DNA of 64,000 nt from NCBI GenBank assembly GCA_029261035.1, contig JAJDCD010000010.1, forward strand, positions 124,001 to 188,000, given 5' to 3'. Shown piece by piece: positions 26,499 to 35,950 of the stretch. The notes under the pieces were generated by a model. It saw nothing but the letters and a program-made list of their open reading frames with translations, was not told where the DNA came from and did not search any database. A program made the translations under genes and the position numbers. Every line of letters begins with the position of its first letter. The stretch's first letter is position 1. This DNA comes from Candidatus Omnitrophota bacterium (lineage in GTDB: Bacteria > Omnitrophota > Omnitrophia > Omnitrophales > JACROU01).

Positions 26499-29400
26499 CT
26501 ACTCCACTTCCACCTTAACCACCTTCCGAAAAACCCCCTCAACCCCCAGCCGAATATCATCCAAAACCGTATAAATACAAGGAATAATAACCAACGTCAA
26601 CCCCGTAGCAAAAAACAATCCCCACCCAATCGCAAGCGCCATAGGCTTAATAAAAGGATCCGACCCCCCAATACCGTAAGCCACAGGAGTCAAACCCAAC
26701 ACCGTTGTAACCGAAGTCAAAATCACAGGCCGTATTCTCAAACGCCCTGCCTCAAAAATCGCACTGGCTCGCGACCAATTCGCTTTCCGACGTTTATTAA
26801 TAAAATCCACAAGCACAATCGAATCATTCACCACCACACCACTCAAACCAATCAATCCCAAAAGGGCCATGAAACTTAAAGGCTGTCCATGAAGATAAAA
26901 AGCAAAAATAACCCCCAAAATCCCAAAAGGAATAGCAACCATAACGACAAGCGGTTGAATAACCGAATTAAACATACATGCCAAAATAATATAAATAAGA
27001 AATAAAGCCATCAACATCGCTTTAAAAAAGTTACCCAAGGCTTCTGACGTTTCTTCTTGCTCTCCTCCAAAACTAACAGCCACGTCTTGGTGTTGCAGCT
27101 CTATTTCTTTTTCATAAAATCGATCCATAATCGTTTTAATTTGAAGCGGAGTGATAACTTCTTCATCCACATTAGCTGTTACCTGAATCATCCGTTTACG
27201 ATCAAAACGTTTAATTGCATGAATCCCAGGAACCTCCTCCATCCTAGCCACTTTCTTCAGTGCAATCAGCTTACCATTTTCATTAGGAACAAAAAATCGA
27301 TCAAAACTATCTTTGGAACGTCGTTGTTTTTCAGGGTAACGCACAATCACATCAATCTCTTCATCTGTTTTTTGAATGGTTGTAGCCACACCTCCATCAA
27401 TTGCATTACGAATAGTAAAAGCAATGTCACGCACAGACAAAAAGTTCTTTTTTGCTTCCTCCGCGTTCACAATCACTCTAATTTCATTTTTCCCAACATC
27501 AAAGTCATCTCGAATGTCATAAACGCCTTTCATGGTAGAAAGTTGTGCTTTAAATTTTTCAGCAACTTCCTCCAAAACGTCAAACTGGTCTCCTCTCAAA
27601 CGAATATTAACAGGCTTGCCCACAGGAGGTCCGGCTCTCACTTTTTCGAAAGTAATTTCTTCAAAAATCCCTTTGGACGCTTCTTCTCGCCCCTCTTTCT
27701 TTATGATGAGCGGCTCAAATTTTTCACGGAACTCCTCAATAATCATATCCGCAGTACGTGTACGATCTTTCTCAGGAGTTAAATAAATCCATATCTGGCC
27801 AATATGAGTTCCTCGGTTGGCATAGGGGTCTGAAGGTTCATCCTGTGTCAATCCAACCTGGGTAATAAAATTGTCTAGCTCTCCCTTAGGTAGCTGGGAT
27901 ACAATTTTTTCAAGAGAAGCAAAGCGCCTTTCGTTCTCCTCCAAAGAAGTCCCAATAGGTGCTTTAACTCGAATAAAAAATTGTTCAATCAATCCTTGAG
28001 GAAACAAAATAAATCTCATTTGAGTTTGAAATAGAATAATTCCTGCAATAAAAATCATCACAACAAGACTCAGAGCTTTATATCGATGATGCACAACCCA
28101 ACGTAGTAACATTAGATAAAATATTCTAAAATTTTGAAAACCCTTTTCAAACCAACCTTTTGACTTCGCTTTTCGATCATGAGTTTTAGATTTACGCGCG
28201 AAATCGGCTAAATGGCTGGGTAATACAAATATCGCTTCTAACAAAGAGGAGGATAGAGCGGCTATCACGACTAAGGGGATTTCAAAACAAAATTTTCCCA
28301 TCATTCCTGTCATAAAAAAAATCGGCGTAAAAGCAGCAATCGTCGTTAGCACCGTACACAAAACAGGAGTCGCGACCTCACTCGCTCCACGAATAGCCGC
28401 TTCCTTTGGAGAGTAACCTTGCTGAACATACCGATACACATTCTCTGCAATGACAATAGAATCATCCACGATAATCCCCATCACCATAATAAGGGTAAAC
28501 ATGGTAATCAAATTAATACTCAAACCCAAACCACTCATCGCCAAAAAAGTAAATCCAACAGCAAGAGGAATACCCACTGCCGTAACACCCGCTACAGATC
28601 TGCTTAAGAAAAATAAAAGAGAAATAAGAACCAATACGATACCAATAGCTCCATTATTCACAAGCACATTCAAACGACGCTTTACGTAATAAGAAAGATC
28701 ATCAAAATAAGAAATCTCAATACCTTCAGGCGCAACCTTTTGAAACTCTTCCGATTGTATTTTTACTTTATTCACAACATCGATAATATCAGCTGATTCT
28801 TTTTTAATCACCGTAAGCGTAATTGTTTTTTTACCTCGGGTCTTTTCTATCAAATTATCATCTTCAAAGGTGTCTCGAATTTCAGCAACATCCTCCACTC
28901 GAATCCAATTACCAACATCATTCGCACGAATAATCACTTTATTAATTTCTTCAGGAGTTTCAAACTCACCCACAGTCCGAACCAGAAACTCTCCTTCTGT
29001 ACTTGTGTCTAGATTACCTCCTGGCAAATTTAAATTTCGTGTTTTTAAAGCAGAAATAACCTCCTCTAAAGACAGACGATATTCATCCACAAGCTGAGGA
29101 TTCACCTCCACCCAGATCTCACGATCTCTCCATCCAATTCGAGACACCTTTGCAACGTCCGGAATATCGAGTAAGCGTGTTTCAAGCCCCTTCGCTATTT
29201 TTTGTAATTCCTTCTCTTCAAAATCTCCTGAAACAGAAACATTAATCACTGGGAAATTTTTAGATTCCAGTTCTGTGACAATGGGGTCATCCTCTAAATC
29301 ATCCGGCAGATCTTTAACACGGTCCACCGCTCTTTGAATATCATTTACTACTTTCCACTTATCTTTTTTGTCTGGATCTAATTTAATAACAAGAAGAGAA

Positions 29401-29669
29401 ATGTTTTCGGTCGAAACAGAGGTAAGTTCATCAATTCCATCAATCTCTTTAACTTCATCCTCGATTTTAATGGAAATCAATTTTTCAATTTCTTGAGCAG
29501 GCGCTCCAAAGTAATCCGTACGGACCGTTACTAAATCATAGGATATATTAGGAAATGCTTCACGAGACATATTCGCTAAGGCAAACAAACCGGCCACAAT
29601 CAAAAACACAGACAGCAAGTTCACAAACAAAGAGTTGTTTACTGAGAATGTAATCAGGCGTTTCATCAT
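26499..29669 (-). CDS. RND-family efflux transporter
   Basis: 1056 residues, the length of AcrB-type pumps. A first transmembrane helix (NLLSVFLIVAGLFALA), a large periplasmic loop (about 35-330), helices 2-6 with GIPLAVGFTFLAMSGLGLSI and the conserved VDDSIVIAENVYRY (proton-relay Asp region), a second periplasmic loop after helix 7, and a final helix set with GLIGLSGVVVNDSIVLVDFI. It belongs to the HAE1/AcrB-like branch of multidrug or lipid-type exporters; the substrate is unknown. Operon with the TolC-like gene and MarR regulator upstream. No membrane-fusion (HlyD-type) gene is between them, which is unusual. AAAGGA precedes the double ATG. Confidence 0.92.
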   Translation of the reverse strand: MMKRLITFSVNNSLFVNLLSVFLIVAGLFALANMSREAFPNISYDLVTVRTDYFGAPAQEIEKLISIKIEDEVKEIDGIDELTSVSTENISLLVIKLDPDKKDKWKVVNDIQRAVDRVKDLPDDLEDDPIVTELESKNFPVINVSVSGDFEEKELQKIAKGLETRLLDIPDVAKVSRIGWRDREIWVEVNPQLVDEYRLSLEEVISALKTRNLNLPGGNLDTSTEGEFLVRTVGEFETPEEINKVIIRANDVGNWIRVEDVAEIRDTFEDDNLIEKTRGKKTITLTVIKKESADIIDVVNKVKIQSEEFQKVAPEGIEISYFDDLSYYVKRRLNVLVNNGAIGIVLVLISLLFFLSRSVAGVTAVGIPLAVGFTFLAMSGLGLSINLITMFTLIMVMGIIVDDSIVIAENVYRYVQQGYSPKEAAIRGASEVATPVLCTVLTTIAAFTPIFFMTGMMGKFCFEIPLVVIAALSSSLLEAIFVLPSHLADFARKSKTHDRKAKSKGWFEKGFQNFRIFYLMLLRWVVHHRYKALSLVVMIFIAGIILFQTQMRFILFPQGLIEQFFIRVKAPIGTSLEENERRFASLEKIVSQLPKGELDNFITQVGLTQDEPSDPYANRGTHIGQIWIYLTPEKDRTRTADMIIEEFREKFEPLIIKKEGREEASKGIFEEITFEKVRAGPPVGKPVNIRLRGDQFDVLEEVAEKFKAQLSTMKGVYDIRDDFDVGKNEIRVIVNAEEAKKNFLSVRDIAFTIRNAIDGGVATTIQKTDEEIDVIVRYPEKQRRSKDSFDRFFVPNENGKLIALKKVARMEEVPGIHAIKRFDRKRMIQVTANVDEEVITPLQIKTIMDRFYEKEIELQHQDVAVSFGGEQEETSEALGNFFKAMLMALFLIYIILACMFNSVIQPLVVMVAIPFGILGVIFAFYLHGQPLSFMALLGLIGLSGVVVNDSIVLVDFINKRRKANWSRASAIFEAGRLRIRPVILTSVTTVLGLTPVAYGIGGSDPFIKPMALAIGWGLFFATGLTLVIIPCIYTVLDDIRLGVEGVFRKVVKVEVE

Positions 29670-29711
29670 AACTTTTTCCTTTGTCGGCCAAAATTTAATA
29701 ACGGGTCAAAT

Positions 29712-29801
29712 TGTCATCCTTGAGCGTAGCGAAGGATCTATGAGAAAGGAGTTTTCTTTAAAAACCAGAGATTCTTCGTCGTTACACTCCTCAGAATGAC
29801 A
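29712..29801. repeat. TCATCCTTGAGCG palindromic repeat
   Basis: TGTCATCCTTGAGCGTAGCG... AAGGATCT and the inverted half AGATTCTTCGTCGTTACACT ... CTCAGAATGACA. A common style of bacterial non-autonomous repeat. It fills most of the 200-bp gap between the TolC-like and RND genes, where an adaptor gene would be expected. Confidence 0.7.
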
Positions 29802-29869
29802 CCCCAACTGGCTTCCCGACCAAGTAGGGAATGACAAATTATCTGACCTCGGCATTCTGTTCCTTATGA

Positions 29870-31369
29870 CTATATCTCCACTACCAAATCAAGTTGTTCT
29901 AGTAATTTATTTTGTGTCCGAAGCACTTTGTCTTTAGCTTTTTCATATTCAATAAAAGCTTCTATCTTATCTGTTTTAGCATCTAATAAGTCGTCTTGAT
30001 AATCAATCATCACTTTACTTGAAGAGCGGCCAACTTTAAATTGTTTCGATTCTTCCTTTAATTTTTCTCTCTGTAATTCTTCAATTTTTATAGCCTGTTT
30101 AAATTTTTGCTGTGATACTTGCAGTTCTTTATAAACATTTTCTATTTCTAATATAATTTCCTGAATCAAACGCTCCAATTCTAACTTAGCCTGCTTCAGC
30201 TCAAACTTCGCTTTTTCAGTACCAGCTCTTGCTTCTCTATTTTCCAACGGATAATCAAGGTCAAAGCCAATGAAATAACGAGGGTGATTAAATCCAAAAA
30301 TTTCCCCTTCCGTTGGCTTTAAGTTCTCATCAAATGCATTTGTTTGAACTGTGGCAAAAACATCCAGTTGAGGCAGTTTTCTCATCTTATTTACTTTTAC
30401 ATTCAAACCCTTGCTTTCAATTTCAATGAGCTTCTGCTTATAATCTCTTCTAGATTCAATGATGTTCTTCATAACTTCCGCCAAAGACACGTTCACTTCA
30501 CGAAACTTAAGATCTTCACTTGGAATCACATCTTCTTCATAGGAAAGTAACAATTTCAAATCATTCATCGAAACTTGAGATGCCAGCTGCGCATCAAGTA
30601 TATTCTGAATACGATCTCTTAAATTAGCTTCCGAAGCATAAAAATCCGGAAGTTCTGACAAGCCTGTATCTAATTGTTTTTTGACAATATCATAAAATTT
30701 TTCAGCAATCGTATAAGCTTCTTTCCTAGCAGCCAATAGACGTAATTCCTTAACATAAGTCCAATAAGCTTCTCTAGTTTCAAAAACAATTTGTTCTATA
30801 TTGTCTATCACCTCTTCTTTGAATCCTCTCACATCCAAGCGCACTTGCTGAATCTCTGATCGATCGATAATTCCAAAAGCATTTCTAAGAAGAGGCTGCC
30901 TCACTTCAACTCCAGCATGCGCTTCATAATTAGGGTTTAATGCCGCAAAAGCAGAGTCCGTAGAATTTCTCTGACTTTCATGAAACACATCTACCTCCAA
31001 ACCGACAGCCGTCTTTTTTGATAAACGCGCACTCACACGACTTGTTATTGTTTTTTCTCCCAAAATAATTGTAGGTTGCTGTTCTTTTTCCCAGTCATAG
31101 GTAGCTTCTGCAGTCAGTTGAGTATCGTAACGAGCCTTCTCTTTCATAATATCCGTTTTTCGCGCAGAATAATCTAGTTTCGTTACTTGAATATCAAGGC
31201 TTTTAAGCAACGCCATTCGAGCCACATCATTAGCTGTAACCTTGTCCGCTTCTAAAGGAGGAAACTGCTCATTAAGCATTGCAGGCTTCTCAATCCCTTC
31301 CGCAAAAAGAAAACATGTCTGACTCGCAAACAATACTAAAAGAAAAATAGTGAAAAATGGATTTCTCAT
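29870..31369 (-). CDS. TolC-family outer-membrane efflux protein
   Basis: 499 residues. Signal peptide (FFTIFLLVLFASQTCFLFA). Two OEP repeats of long helices with amphipathic strands between: first repeat about 45-270 (ARMALLKSLDIQVTKLDYSA, VEVRQPLLRNAFGIIDRSEI), second about 300-490 (YFIGFDLDYPLENREARAG, ELKQAKLELERLIQEIILEI). Forms a trimeric channel from periplasm to outside. The promoter-proximal MarR gene ends 4 bp before its start region, and the RND pump follows, so this is the export duct for that pump. The periplasmic adaptor is not in this window. Confidence 0.88.
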   Translation of the reverse strand: MRNPFFTIFLLVLFASQTCFLFAEGIEKPAMLNEQFPPLEADKVTANDVARMALLKSLDIQVTKLDYSARKTDIMKEKARYDTQLTAEATYDWEKEQQPTIILGEKTITSRVSARLSKKTAVGLEVDVFHESQRNSTDSAFAALNPNYEAHAGVEVRQPLLRNAFGIIDRSEIQQVRLDVRGFKEEVIDNIEQIVFETREAYWTYVKELRLLAARKEAYTIAEKFYDIVKKQLDTGLSELPDFYASEANLRDRIQNILDAQLASQVSMNDLKLLLSYEEDVIPSEDLKFREVNVSLAEVMKNIIESRRDYKQKLIEIESKGLNVKVNKMRKLPQLDVFATVQTNAFDENLKPTEGEIFGFNHPRYFIGFDLDYPLENREARAGTEKAKFELKQAKLELERLIQEIILEIENVYKELQVSQQKFKQAIKIEELQREKLKEESKQFKVGRSSSKVMIDYQDDLLDAKTDKIEAFIEYEKAKDKVLRTQNKLLEQLDLVVEI

Positions 31370-31373
31370 TGTC

Positions 31374-31826
31374 TTATCCTTTATTACTAAAAAATTGATT
31401 CAAATAAGTGTCTAAAGATACATTGATAGCTTCATAAAATTTCTTTATGGTTTTAACTTCACCACCAGAAAAGGCTCCCAATTGCTTGGCAATACGACCC
31501 ACGGTCATCTTGCGAATGTAACTGACAACAGACTTCCCCGACTCTGTTACCTGAATAAAGTAAACGCGACGATCTTTAGAGTCTTTAACACGTTTTATTA
31601 ATTTTTGCTTTTCTAAACGGTCTACAAGGTTCGTAATTGAGGAGGATGCTAAATAAAGCTTCTCTGCAATCTCATTCATTCTCAGAGAGCCTTCATCAAC
31701 AATAAGAATCAACAGCGAAAACTGAGGAATAGTTAGATTTTTTTCTGTTAAAATTTTTGAGTAGAAACGAGAAAATTTACCCTGAATACTTCTTAAAATA
31801 CTTTCCAACTCTTTTCGATCGGCCAT
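31374..31826 (-). CDS. MarR-family transcriptional regulator
   Basis: 150 residues from ATG 31826, with AGGGG nine bases upstream; the longer in-frame start at 31928 would run through the promoter. Winged helix-turn-helix: LTIPQFSLLILIVDEGSLRM, NEIAEKLYLASSSITNLVDRL (recognition helix) and KRVKDSKDRRVYFIQVTESG (wing), flanked by dimerisation helices. First gene of the efflux operon; the palindrome over its own promoter suggests autorepression relieved by a ligand, probably a pump substrate. Confidence 0.9.
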   Translation of the reverse strand: MADRKELESILRSIQGKFSRFYSKILTEKNLTIPQFSLLILIVDEGSLRMNEIAEKLYLASSSITNLVDRLEKQKLIKRVKDSKDRRVYFIQVTESGKSVVSYIRKMTVGRIAKQLGAFSGGEVKTIKKFYEAINVSLDTYLNQFFSNKG

Positions 31827-31837
31827 TGAACAACCCC

Positions 31838-31907
31838 TATAATTACTTTGAATATCAAATAGTTTGAACTTCGAAGTAATTATAATACTTTTCCCCATTT
31901 TTGTCAA
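31838..31907 (-). promoter_or_regulatory. Consensus promoter and MarR-type operator
   Basis: Minus strand TTGACA (31902-31907), a 17-bp spacer and TATAAT (31879-31884): a full-consensus promoter. A perfect 11-bp inverted repeat, TATAATTACTT (31838-31848) and AAGTAATTATA (31874-31884), flanks the start region, its right arm covering the -10 box. A repeated TTTGAA/CAAA motif lies between the arms. Confidence 0.75.
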
Positions 31908-31925
31908 AATGACAGCGTCTCTGGA

Positions 31926-31960
31926 CAAAAAAAAGGCCCGAATCGAATAGATTCGGGCCT
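31926..31960 (-). terminator. Intrinsic terminator of the bc-complex operon
   Basis: AGGCCCGAATC (31934-31944) pairs with GATTCGGGCCT (31950-31960), and on the minus strand the stem is followed by eight T residues (31926-31933). It lies 25 bp beyond the octaheme cytochrome stop codon. Confidence 0.9.
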
Positions 31961-31984
31961 AAGAATAAATTATTATAAAAAAGT

Positions 31985-34828
31985 TTACTTCTTTTTCTTC
32001 TTATCGTTCTCTTCAGGTAATTGAACCACATAATCACGAAGCGCAATAATTTGCTTCATAGCATCCCCTTCTAAAATATCCGGTAGCGGAGACTGAAGAT
32101 CTGGAAAATAACCCGGCATACCTGTTCCTGGCATTAATGCGTCTGGATTCTTCAACCAATCAACAATCCACTCATGTCGGAGTCGATCACGAGATAACAA
32201 TAAGTTTGGTGCTAATTCACTGGCGGATACTTCTCCACTACTTCCTACCATTCCCTCTGTGACTGCGTGACATTGGATACAACGCAATTGATCAAACAAT
32301 AAAGCTCCTGCAGCCAAAGACTCTTCTGTTGGTTGCGCTTTAGTTTCAGAGAATGTCTCTTCAACACCATCTTCAGCTCTAAAATGTTTGATAATCACAT
32401 CAATCTCTTCATCTGTAAATCCAAAGGTAGGCATACGTGTTTTAAGCCATGGACGTATCTCAGAAGGCGCTTTTAAGAACTCATGGAACCAATCCCCTTG
32501 GACACGAGCTCCTTGACCTACAATACTTGGAGGTGCCATTACTGAATCATCTACATATTTTCCAATATCTCCACCAACCCCTGTATCTACTTCATGACAG
32601 CCCGCACAGTTCATATCGCGAATCAGTCGTTTTCCATCTTCAACGAGCCTCTCTTGTTCATCTAATAATTTTAAACGATTCATTGGCACATGATTCACTT
32701 TAAGCCCTGATAAGTATGTTACAAGCGAATTTCTTTGATCCTCTGTTAAATTAAATTGAGGCATCCTCAGCTTTTCTTTTCTTGTCTTCTCTTTGCCTTG
32801 ATCAAAAATACGAGGCTGTTTGATTTTAGTTTGATAAAACGATTGATGCGTATGCGGCACGTCCACAAAACCAAAGTCAAATTGCTCCATAGGCTTACTC
32901 GACTCATGCGTCAACTCAACACCAATTCGAGTCGCATCTTCAAAACCTGAAATATCATGACAAGCATAACAACCATAGAAATTAGTCAGCTTCTCTCCCA
33001 AATAAACCACCTTTTCATCTTGAGACATGGAAGCTAACTTTTCATTCACTTGTTTATCTGTCAAACCTTCTCTTAGGTCTTCTCTAACCATTTCTTCCAG
33101 AGCATCTTGGTTTAGTTCAGGCTCTGCAAGTTCTTCAAAGGGTTCATTTTTAAGTGTTACTAAGAAAGCCGCTACATCCAAAGCCTCTTGATCTGTGAGT
33201 CGGAGGCTAGGCATGCTGGTCTCTGGATTATAATGCTTTGGATTCTTTAACCAATCTACCAACCAAGGAACATTTACCTTACTACCAATCTGAGAAAGGT
33301 TCGGAGCAAAATCACTGACCTTATCTTCACCGACAGAGTGACAACCCAAACAACCTATTTCTTTAACAAGCTTTTGTCCTTGTTCTGCATCTCCCTCACC
33401 TGTAATTTCTTCTGGAACAAACTCTTCAGATTGATCAAACAAATAAGTCACAATAGCATGCACTTGTGTATCTTCAACTTCTTCTGAGGCTGCATTCGAT
33501 AACCCAAAGAAACTTGGCATTTTAGTATCTGGTCTAAAACTTTTTGGATCTTTCAACCATTTCGCAGTCCAACCCGGATCCACCTTTCCTCTAATTCTCT
33601 TCAAGGAAGGTCCTGCTTTTCGAATTTCTTCTTCAGGTAAACCTTTTACTTCATGACAACCAACACAACCCATCTCTTCAAACAATTGACGTCCTTCATT
33701 CAACTCAACAGCTTCTGGAATCACTAGTTGTTGATCATGGCATTGCAAACAAGAGGATTCTACATACTTTAAAGGCAACATTGGCTCTGCCCAATGCTTT
33801 AAAGGATGCCAATCGTATTTCTCTTCCCATTCATGAGCTTGCTCATTTGAGTTTGCAGCATGACCCGCGTGATAAAAATCAATCGCTTGCCCATTTCCAC
33901 TATGACAAGAGGTGCAACCGAATGTTTCCATTGCATGAGGTGAGCTCGAAGAAACGTAAAGATCTAAGTTTGGATGTGTTGTAAACGGTTGAGGAGCATC
34001 TTCAAAACCTTTAAGATCAATTCCTAAATGACAAGTGGTACAACGATCAATTTTAGGAACCTGAACAAAACTTAAGTCATCATAAAGGTCTTCCATCACT
34101 AATTGACGGATTCTTAATGTTGGGGCAATAAAGTCAAACATAGGACTATTTCTAAAAGCATTAAAAAGGCTGGGCTTTAAATTCTTAATCTTATCCTTAA
34201 CACGCTTCTCTTCACTTCTCATCAAGGCTAGACTTTCCACTAACTCCGATTTATTTTCTAGAATGGAGTTAATTTCATTCTCAAGAGTTGTCCTCTGAAA
34301 AATAAGTTCGCCCTTAATACTCTTATTTTCGCCAACAAGAATTTTCCAGCGATTTAGCTCTTCTTTAAGAAGAGCTAATTTACTTTCTTGAGAGACTTCA
34401 ACCTGAACAAGATGTTCATCAGAATGGGCTCTCTGTTCTTCAAATTGATATTTAATCGCCTCCAGCTCCGCTTGTTGACTCTTAAGGTCCGTATCTAATA
34501 ACAAAATCTCTTTATCTAACTGCTTCAGCTGTTTTTCTTTTTCTTTCAAAACTGTTTTTTGTTCTTTCAGAGATTCTTCTTCTTCTTTTAATTTTTTTTC
34601 TATACGAGCCATTTTTTTCTGGCGCGTTTTTTTCGTTAACTCCTCTAACTCCCCTTTTGTTTGCTCAACCTGCATTTTGTTAAAAGAACGCTGATACTTT
34701 TTCCACTCACGAGAGTAGTCATCCACAATAACACACAGAACCACTAAGAATAGAATCACACTAGCGATTCCAAAGATCACTGAAAGCTTTGCTGTATTGT
34801 ATAAAAATTCGTTTTTTTTATCGGCCAT
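31985..34828 (-). CDS. Membrane-anchored octaheme cytochrome c of a bc-type complex
   Basis: 947 residues. N-terminal transmembrane helix at 13-35 (LSVIFGIASVILFLVVLCVI), then a charged coiled coil to about 220. Eight CxxCH heme sites follow near residues 262 (CTTCH), 304 (CTSCH), 360 (CLQCH), 387 (CVGCH), 491 (CLGCH), 619 (CYACH), 740 (CAGCH) and 849 (CIQCH). Several modules end in class-I style methionine segments (DTKMPSFFG, ETSMPSLRL, KTRMPTFGF, GTGMPGYFP). It takes the place of cytochrome c1 or f: it would carry electrons from the Rieske protein along a heme wire in the periplasm to an oxidase or an external acceptor. Last gene of the operon, 17 bp after subunit IV-like cytochrome b. Confidence 0.9.
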   Translation of the reverse strand: MADKKNEFLYNTAKLSVIFGIASVILFLVVLCVIVDDYSREWKKYQRSFNKMQVEQTKGELEELTKKTRQKKMARIEKKLKEEEESLKEQKTVLKEKEKQLKQLDKEILLLDTDLKSQQAELEAIKYQFEEQRAHSDEHLVQVEVSQESKLALLKEELNRWKILVGENKSIKGELIFQRTTLENEINSILENKSELVESLALMRSEEKRVKDKIKNLKPSLFNAFRNSPMFDFIAPTLRIRQLVMEDLYDDLSFVQVPKIDRCTTCHLGIDLKGFEDAPQPFTTHPNLDLYVSSSSPHAMETFGCTSCHSGNGQAIDFYHAGHAANSNEQAHEWEEKYDWHPLKHWAEPMLPLKYVESSCLQCHDQQLVIPEAVELNEGRQLFEEMGCVGCHEVKGLPEEEIRKAGPSLKRIRGKVDPGWTAKWLKDPKSFRPDTKMPSFFGLSNAASEEVEDTQVHAIVTYLFDQSEEFVPEEITGEGDAEQGQKLVKEIGCLGCHSVGEDKVSDFAPNLSQIGSKVNVPWLVDWLKNPKHYNPETSMPSLRLTDQEALDVAAFLVTLKNEPFEELAEPELNQDALEEMVREDLREGLTDKQVNEKLASMSQDEKVVYLGEKLTNFYGCYACHDISGFEDATRIGVELTHESSKPMEQFDFGFVDVPHTHQSFYQTKIKQPRIFDQGKEKTRKEKLRMPQFNLTEDQRNSLVTYLSGLKVNHVPMNRLKLLDEQERLVEDGKRLIRDMNCAGCHEVDTGVGGDIGKYVDDSVMAPPSIVGQGARVQGDWFHEFLKAPSEIRPWLKTRMPTFGFTDEEIDVIIKHFRAEDGVEETFSETKAQPTEESLAAGALLFDQLRCIQCHAVTEGMVGSSGEVSASELAPNLLLSRDRLRHEWIVDWLKNPDALMPGTGMPGYFPDLQSPLPDILEGDAMKQIIALRDYVVQLPEENDKKKKK

Positions 34829-34844
34829 TTTAATTCACTAACTA

Positions 34845-35924
34845 TTAGATGTTGAAAAAATATTCTGGAATAGCAACGATGTATTTAATGTTAAACAACC
34901 ATCTTAAATACATTTTGATGGGAAGCGCTACCGTAGTTAACAATAACATCATCAAGAAACCATAACGAATGGCTCCCATTTCCATAAAAAACTTTTTAAA
35001 TAACGTTTTGGCTAAAACAATTGGAATCAAACCAAAATAAACAAAAACCAAAATAATTCCAAAAATTTCACGTGTAAACCAAAACCGAGGCATGGCTGTT
35101 TGGAACCATTTAATAAAAATAATTTCAGATAAGTTAATATTCACCGAAGGAACCACTTTATGAACATCCCAAACCTCATAGGGTCCAAAGAAGTTCCAGT
35201 TAGGCCCTCTCAGAAAGGTGCCTATCACAATCAAAAAAATCCAAAGCACCAAAAATCCAAAAAGAAATGAAACAATCGCGAACTTTCTTTCTTTAAAAGT
35301 GTAATATCCATTTCCTTTTTTGTTCTTATCTAAATAAGGAATCGCCATCAAACCCACAATAATTAAAACAGGCAATACAACACCCGCAATCCAAGGGTCA
35401 AAGTAAACAAGCATCTCTTGAAGTCCTAAGAAATACCAAGGGGCCTTTGAAGGATTAGGTGAAATTGTAGGATTCGCAGGTTCTTCTAGAGGAGCCTGAA
35501 GCGCTAAAGCCCAAATCAAAAGAACAATCGTCGCCAAAATCATACATAAAAATTCAGTGTAAACAAGGTTGGGCCAAACAAAAAGTTTTTCGTTGGCTTC
35601 CGACTTTTCGAACGTAGGCTCTCCTTTTTCGGTACGGATATCATTATCCACACCTTTACGCAAAGAAAACCATGTAAAGAAAATAATTAAAAACAACATC
35701 CCAACAATCGGAACATTATCGGGTAGGGTTACAATTTTTCTGAAATGATCATCTGTAAGACTCACTAGAAAGAATGTCGTAAACAATCCTAGAAAAGTTA
35801 AAAATACAGGGGTCTTAGTAAAAAAACGCACATAGTGCATTACTACAAAAAAACCGATGATCGTAGCTGTAATAAACAGCTGAGGTGAAGAAATTGTATC
35901 TATAAAATTTTTTAATGCGTCCAT
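34845..35924 (-). CDS. Cytochrome b C-terminal (subunit IV-like) subunit
   Basis: 359 residues with about nine hydrophobic helices, longer than plant-type subunit IV (about 160). The Qo-site region is visible as PNPSKAPWYFLGLQEMLVYF; the usual PEWY is PxxKAPWY here, as in several bacterial bc complexes that use menaquinol. Extra N-terminal helices (LFITATIIGFFVVMHYV, FLTFLGLFTTFFLVSL, VGMLFLIIFFTWFSL) precede the core, and two helices follow it. Pairs with the b6-type subunit encoded just upstream to form a split cytochrome b. The N-terminal extension may interact with the octaheme cytochrome. 26 bp after cytochrome b6. Confidence 0.85.
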   Translation of the reverse strand: MDALKNFIDTISSPQLFITATIIGFFVVMHYVRFFTKTPVFLTFLGLFTTFFLVSLTDDHFRKIVTLPDNVPIVGMLFLIIFFTWFSLRKGVDNDIRTEKGEPTFEKSEANEKLFVWPNLVYTEFLCMILATIVLLIWALALQAPLEEPANPTISPNPSKAPWYFLGLQEMLVYFDPWIAGVVLPVLIIVGLMAIPYLDKNKKGNGYYTFKERKFAIVSFLFGFLVLWIFLIVIGTFLRGPNWNFFGPYEVWDVHKVVPSVNINLSEIIFIKWFQTAMPRFWFTREIFGIILVFVYFGLIPIVLAKTLFKKFFMEMGAIRYGFLMMLLLTTVALPIKMYLRWLFNIKYIVAIPEYFFNI

Positions 35925-35950
35925 CTGCTTCCTTTGTCTTTCGCGAAGGT

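Noticed and set aside
26175-26879. Plus-strand open frame of 234 codons
   Set aside because: Runs over two palindromes and then antisense to the RND pump; composition rich in Asn, Pro and His as in a shadow frame.
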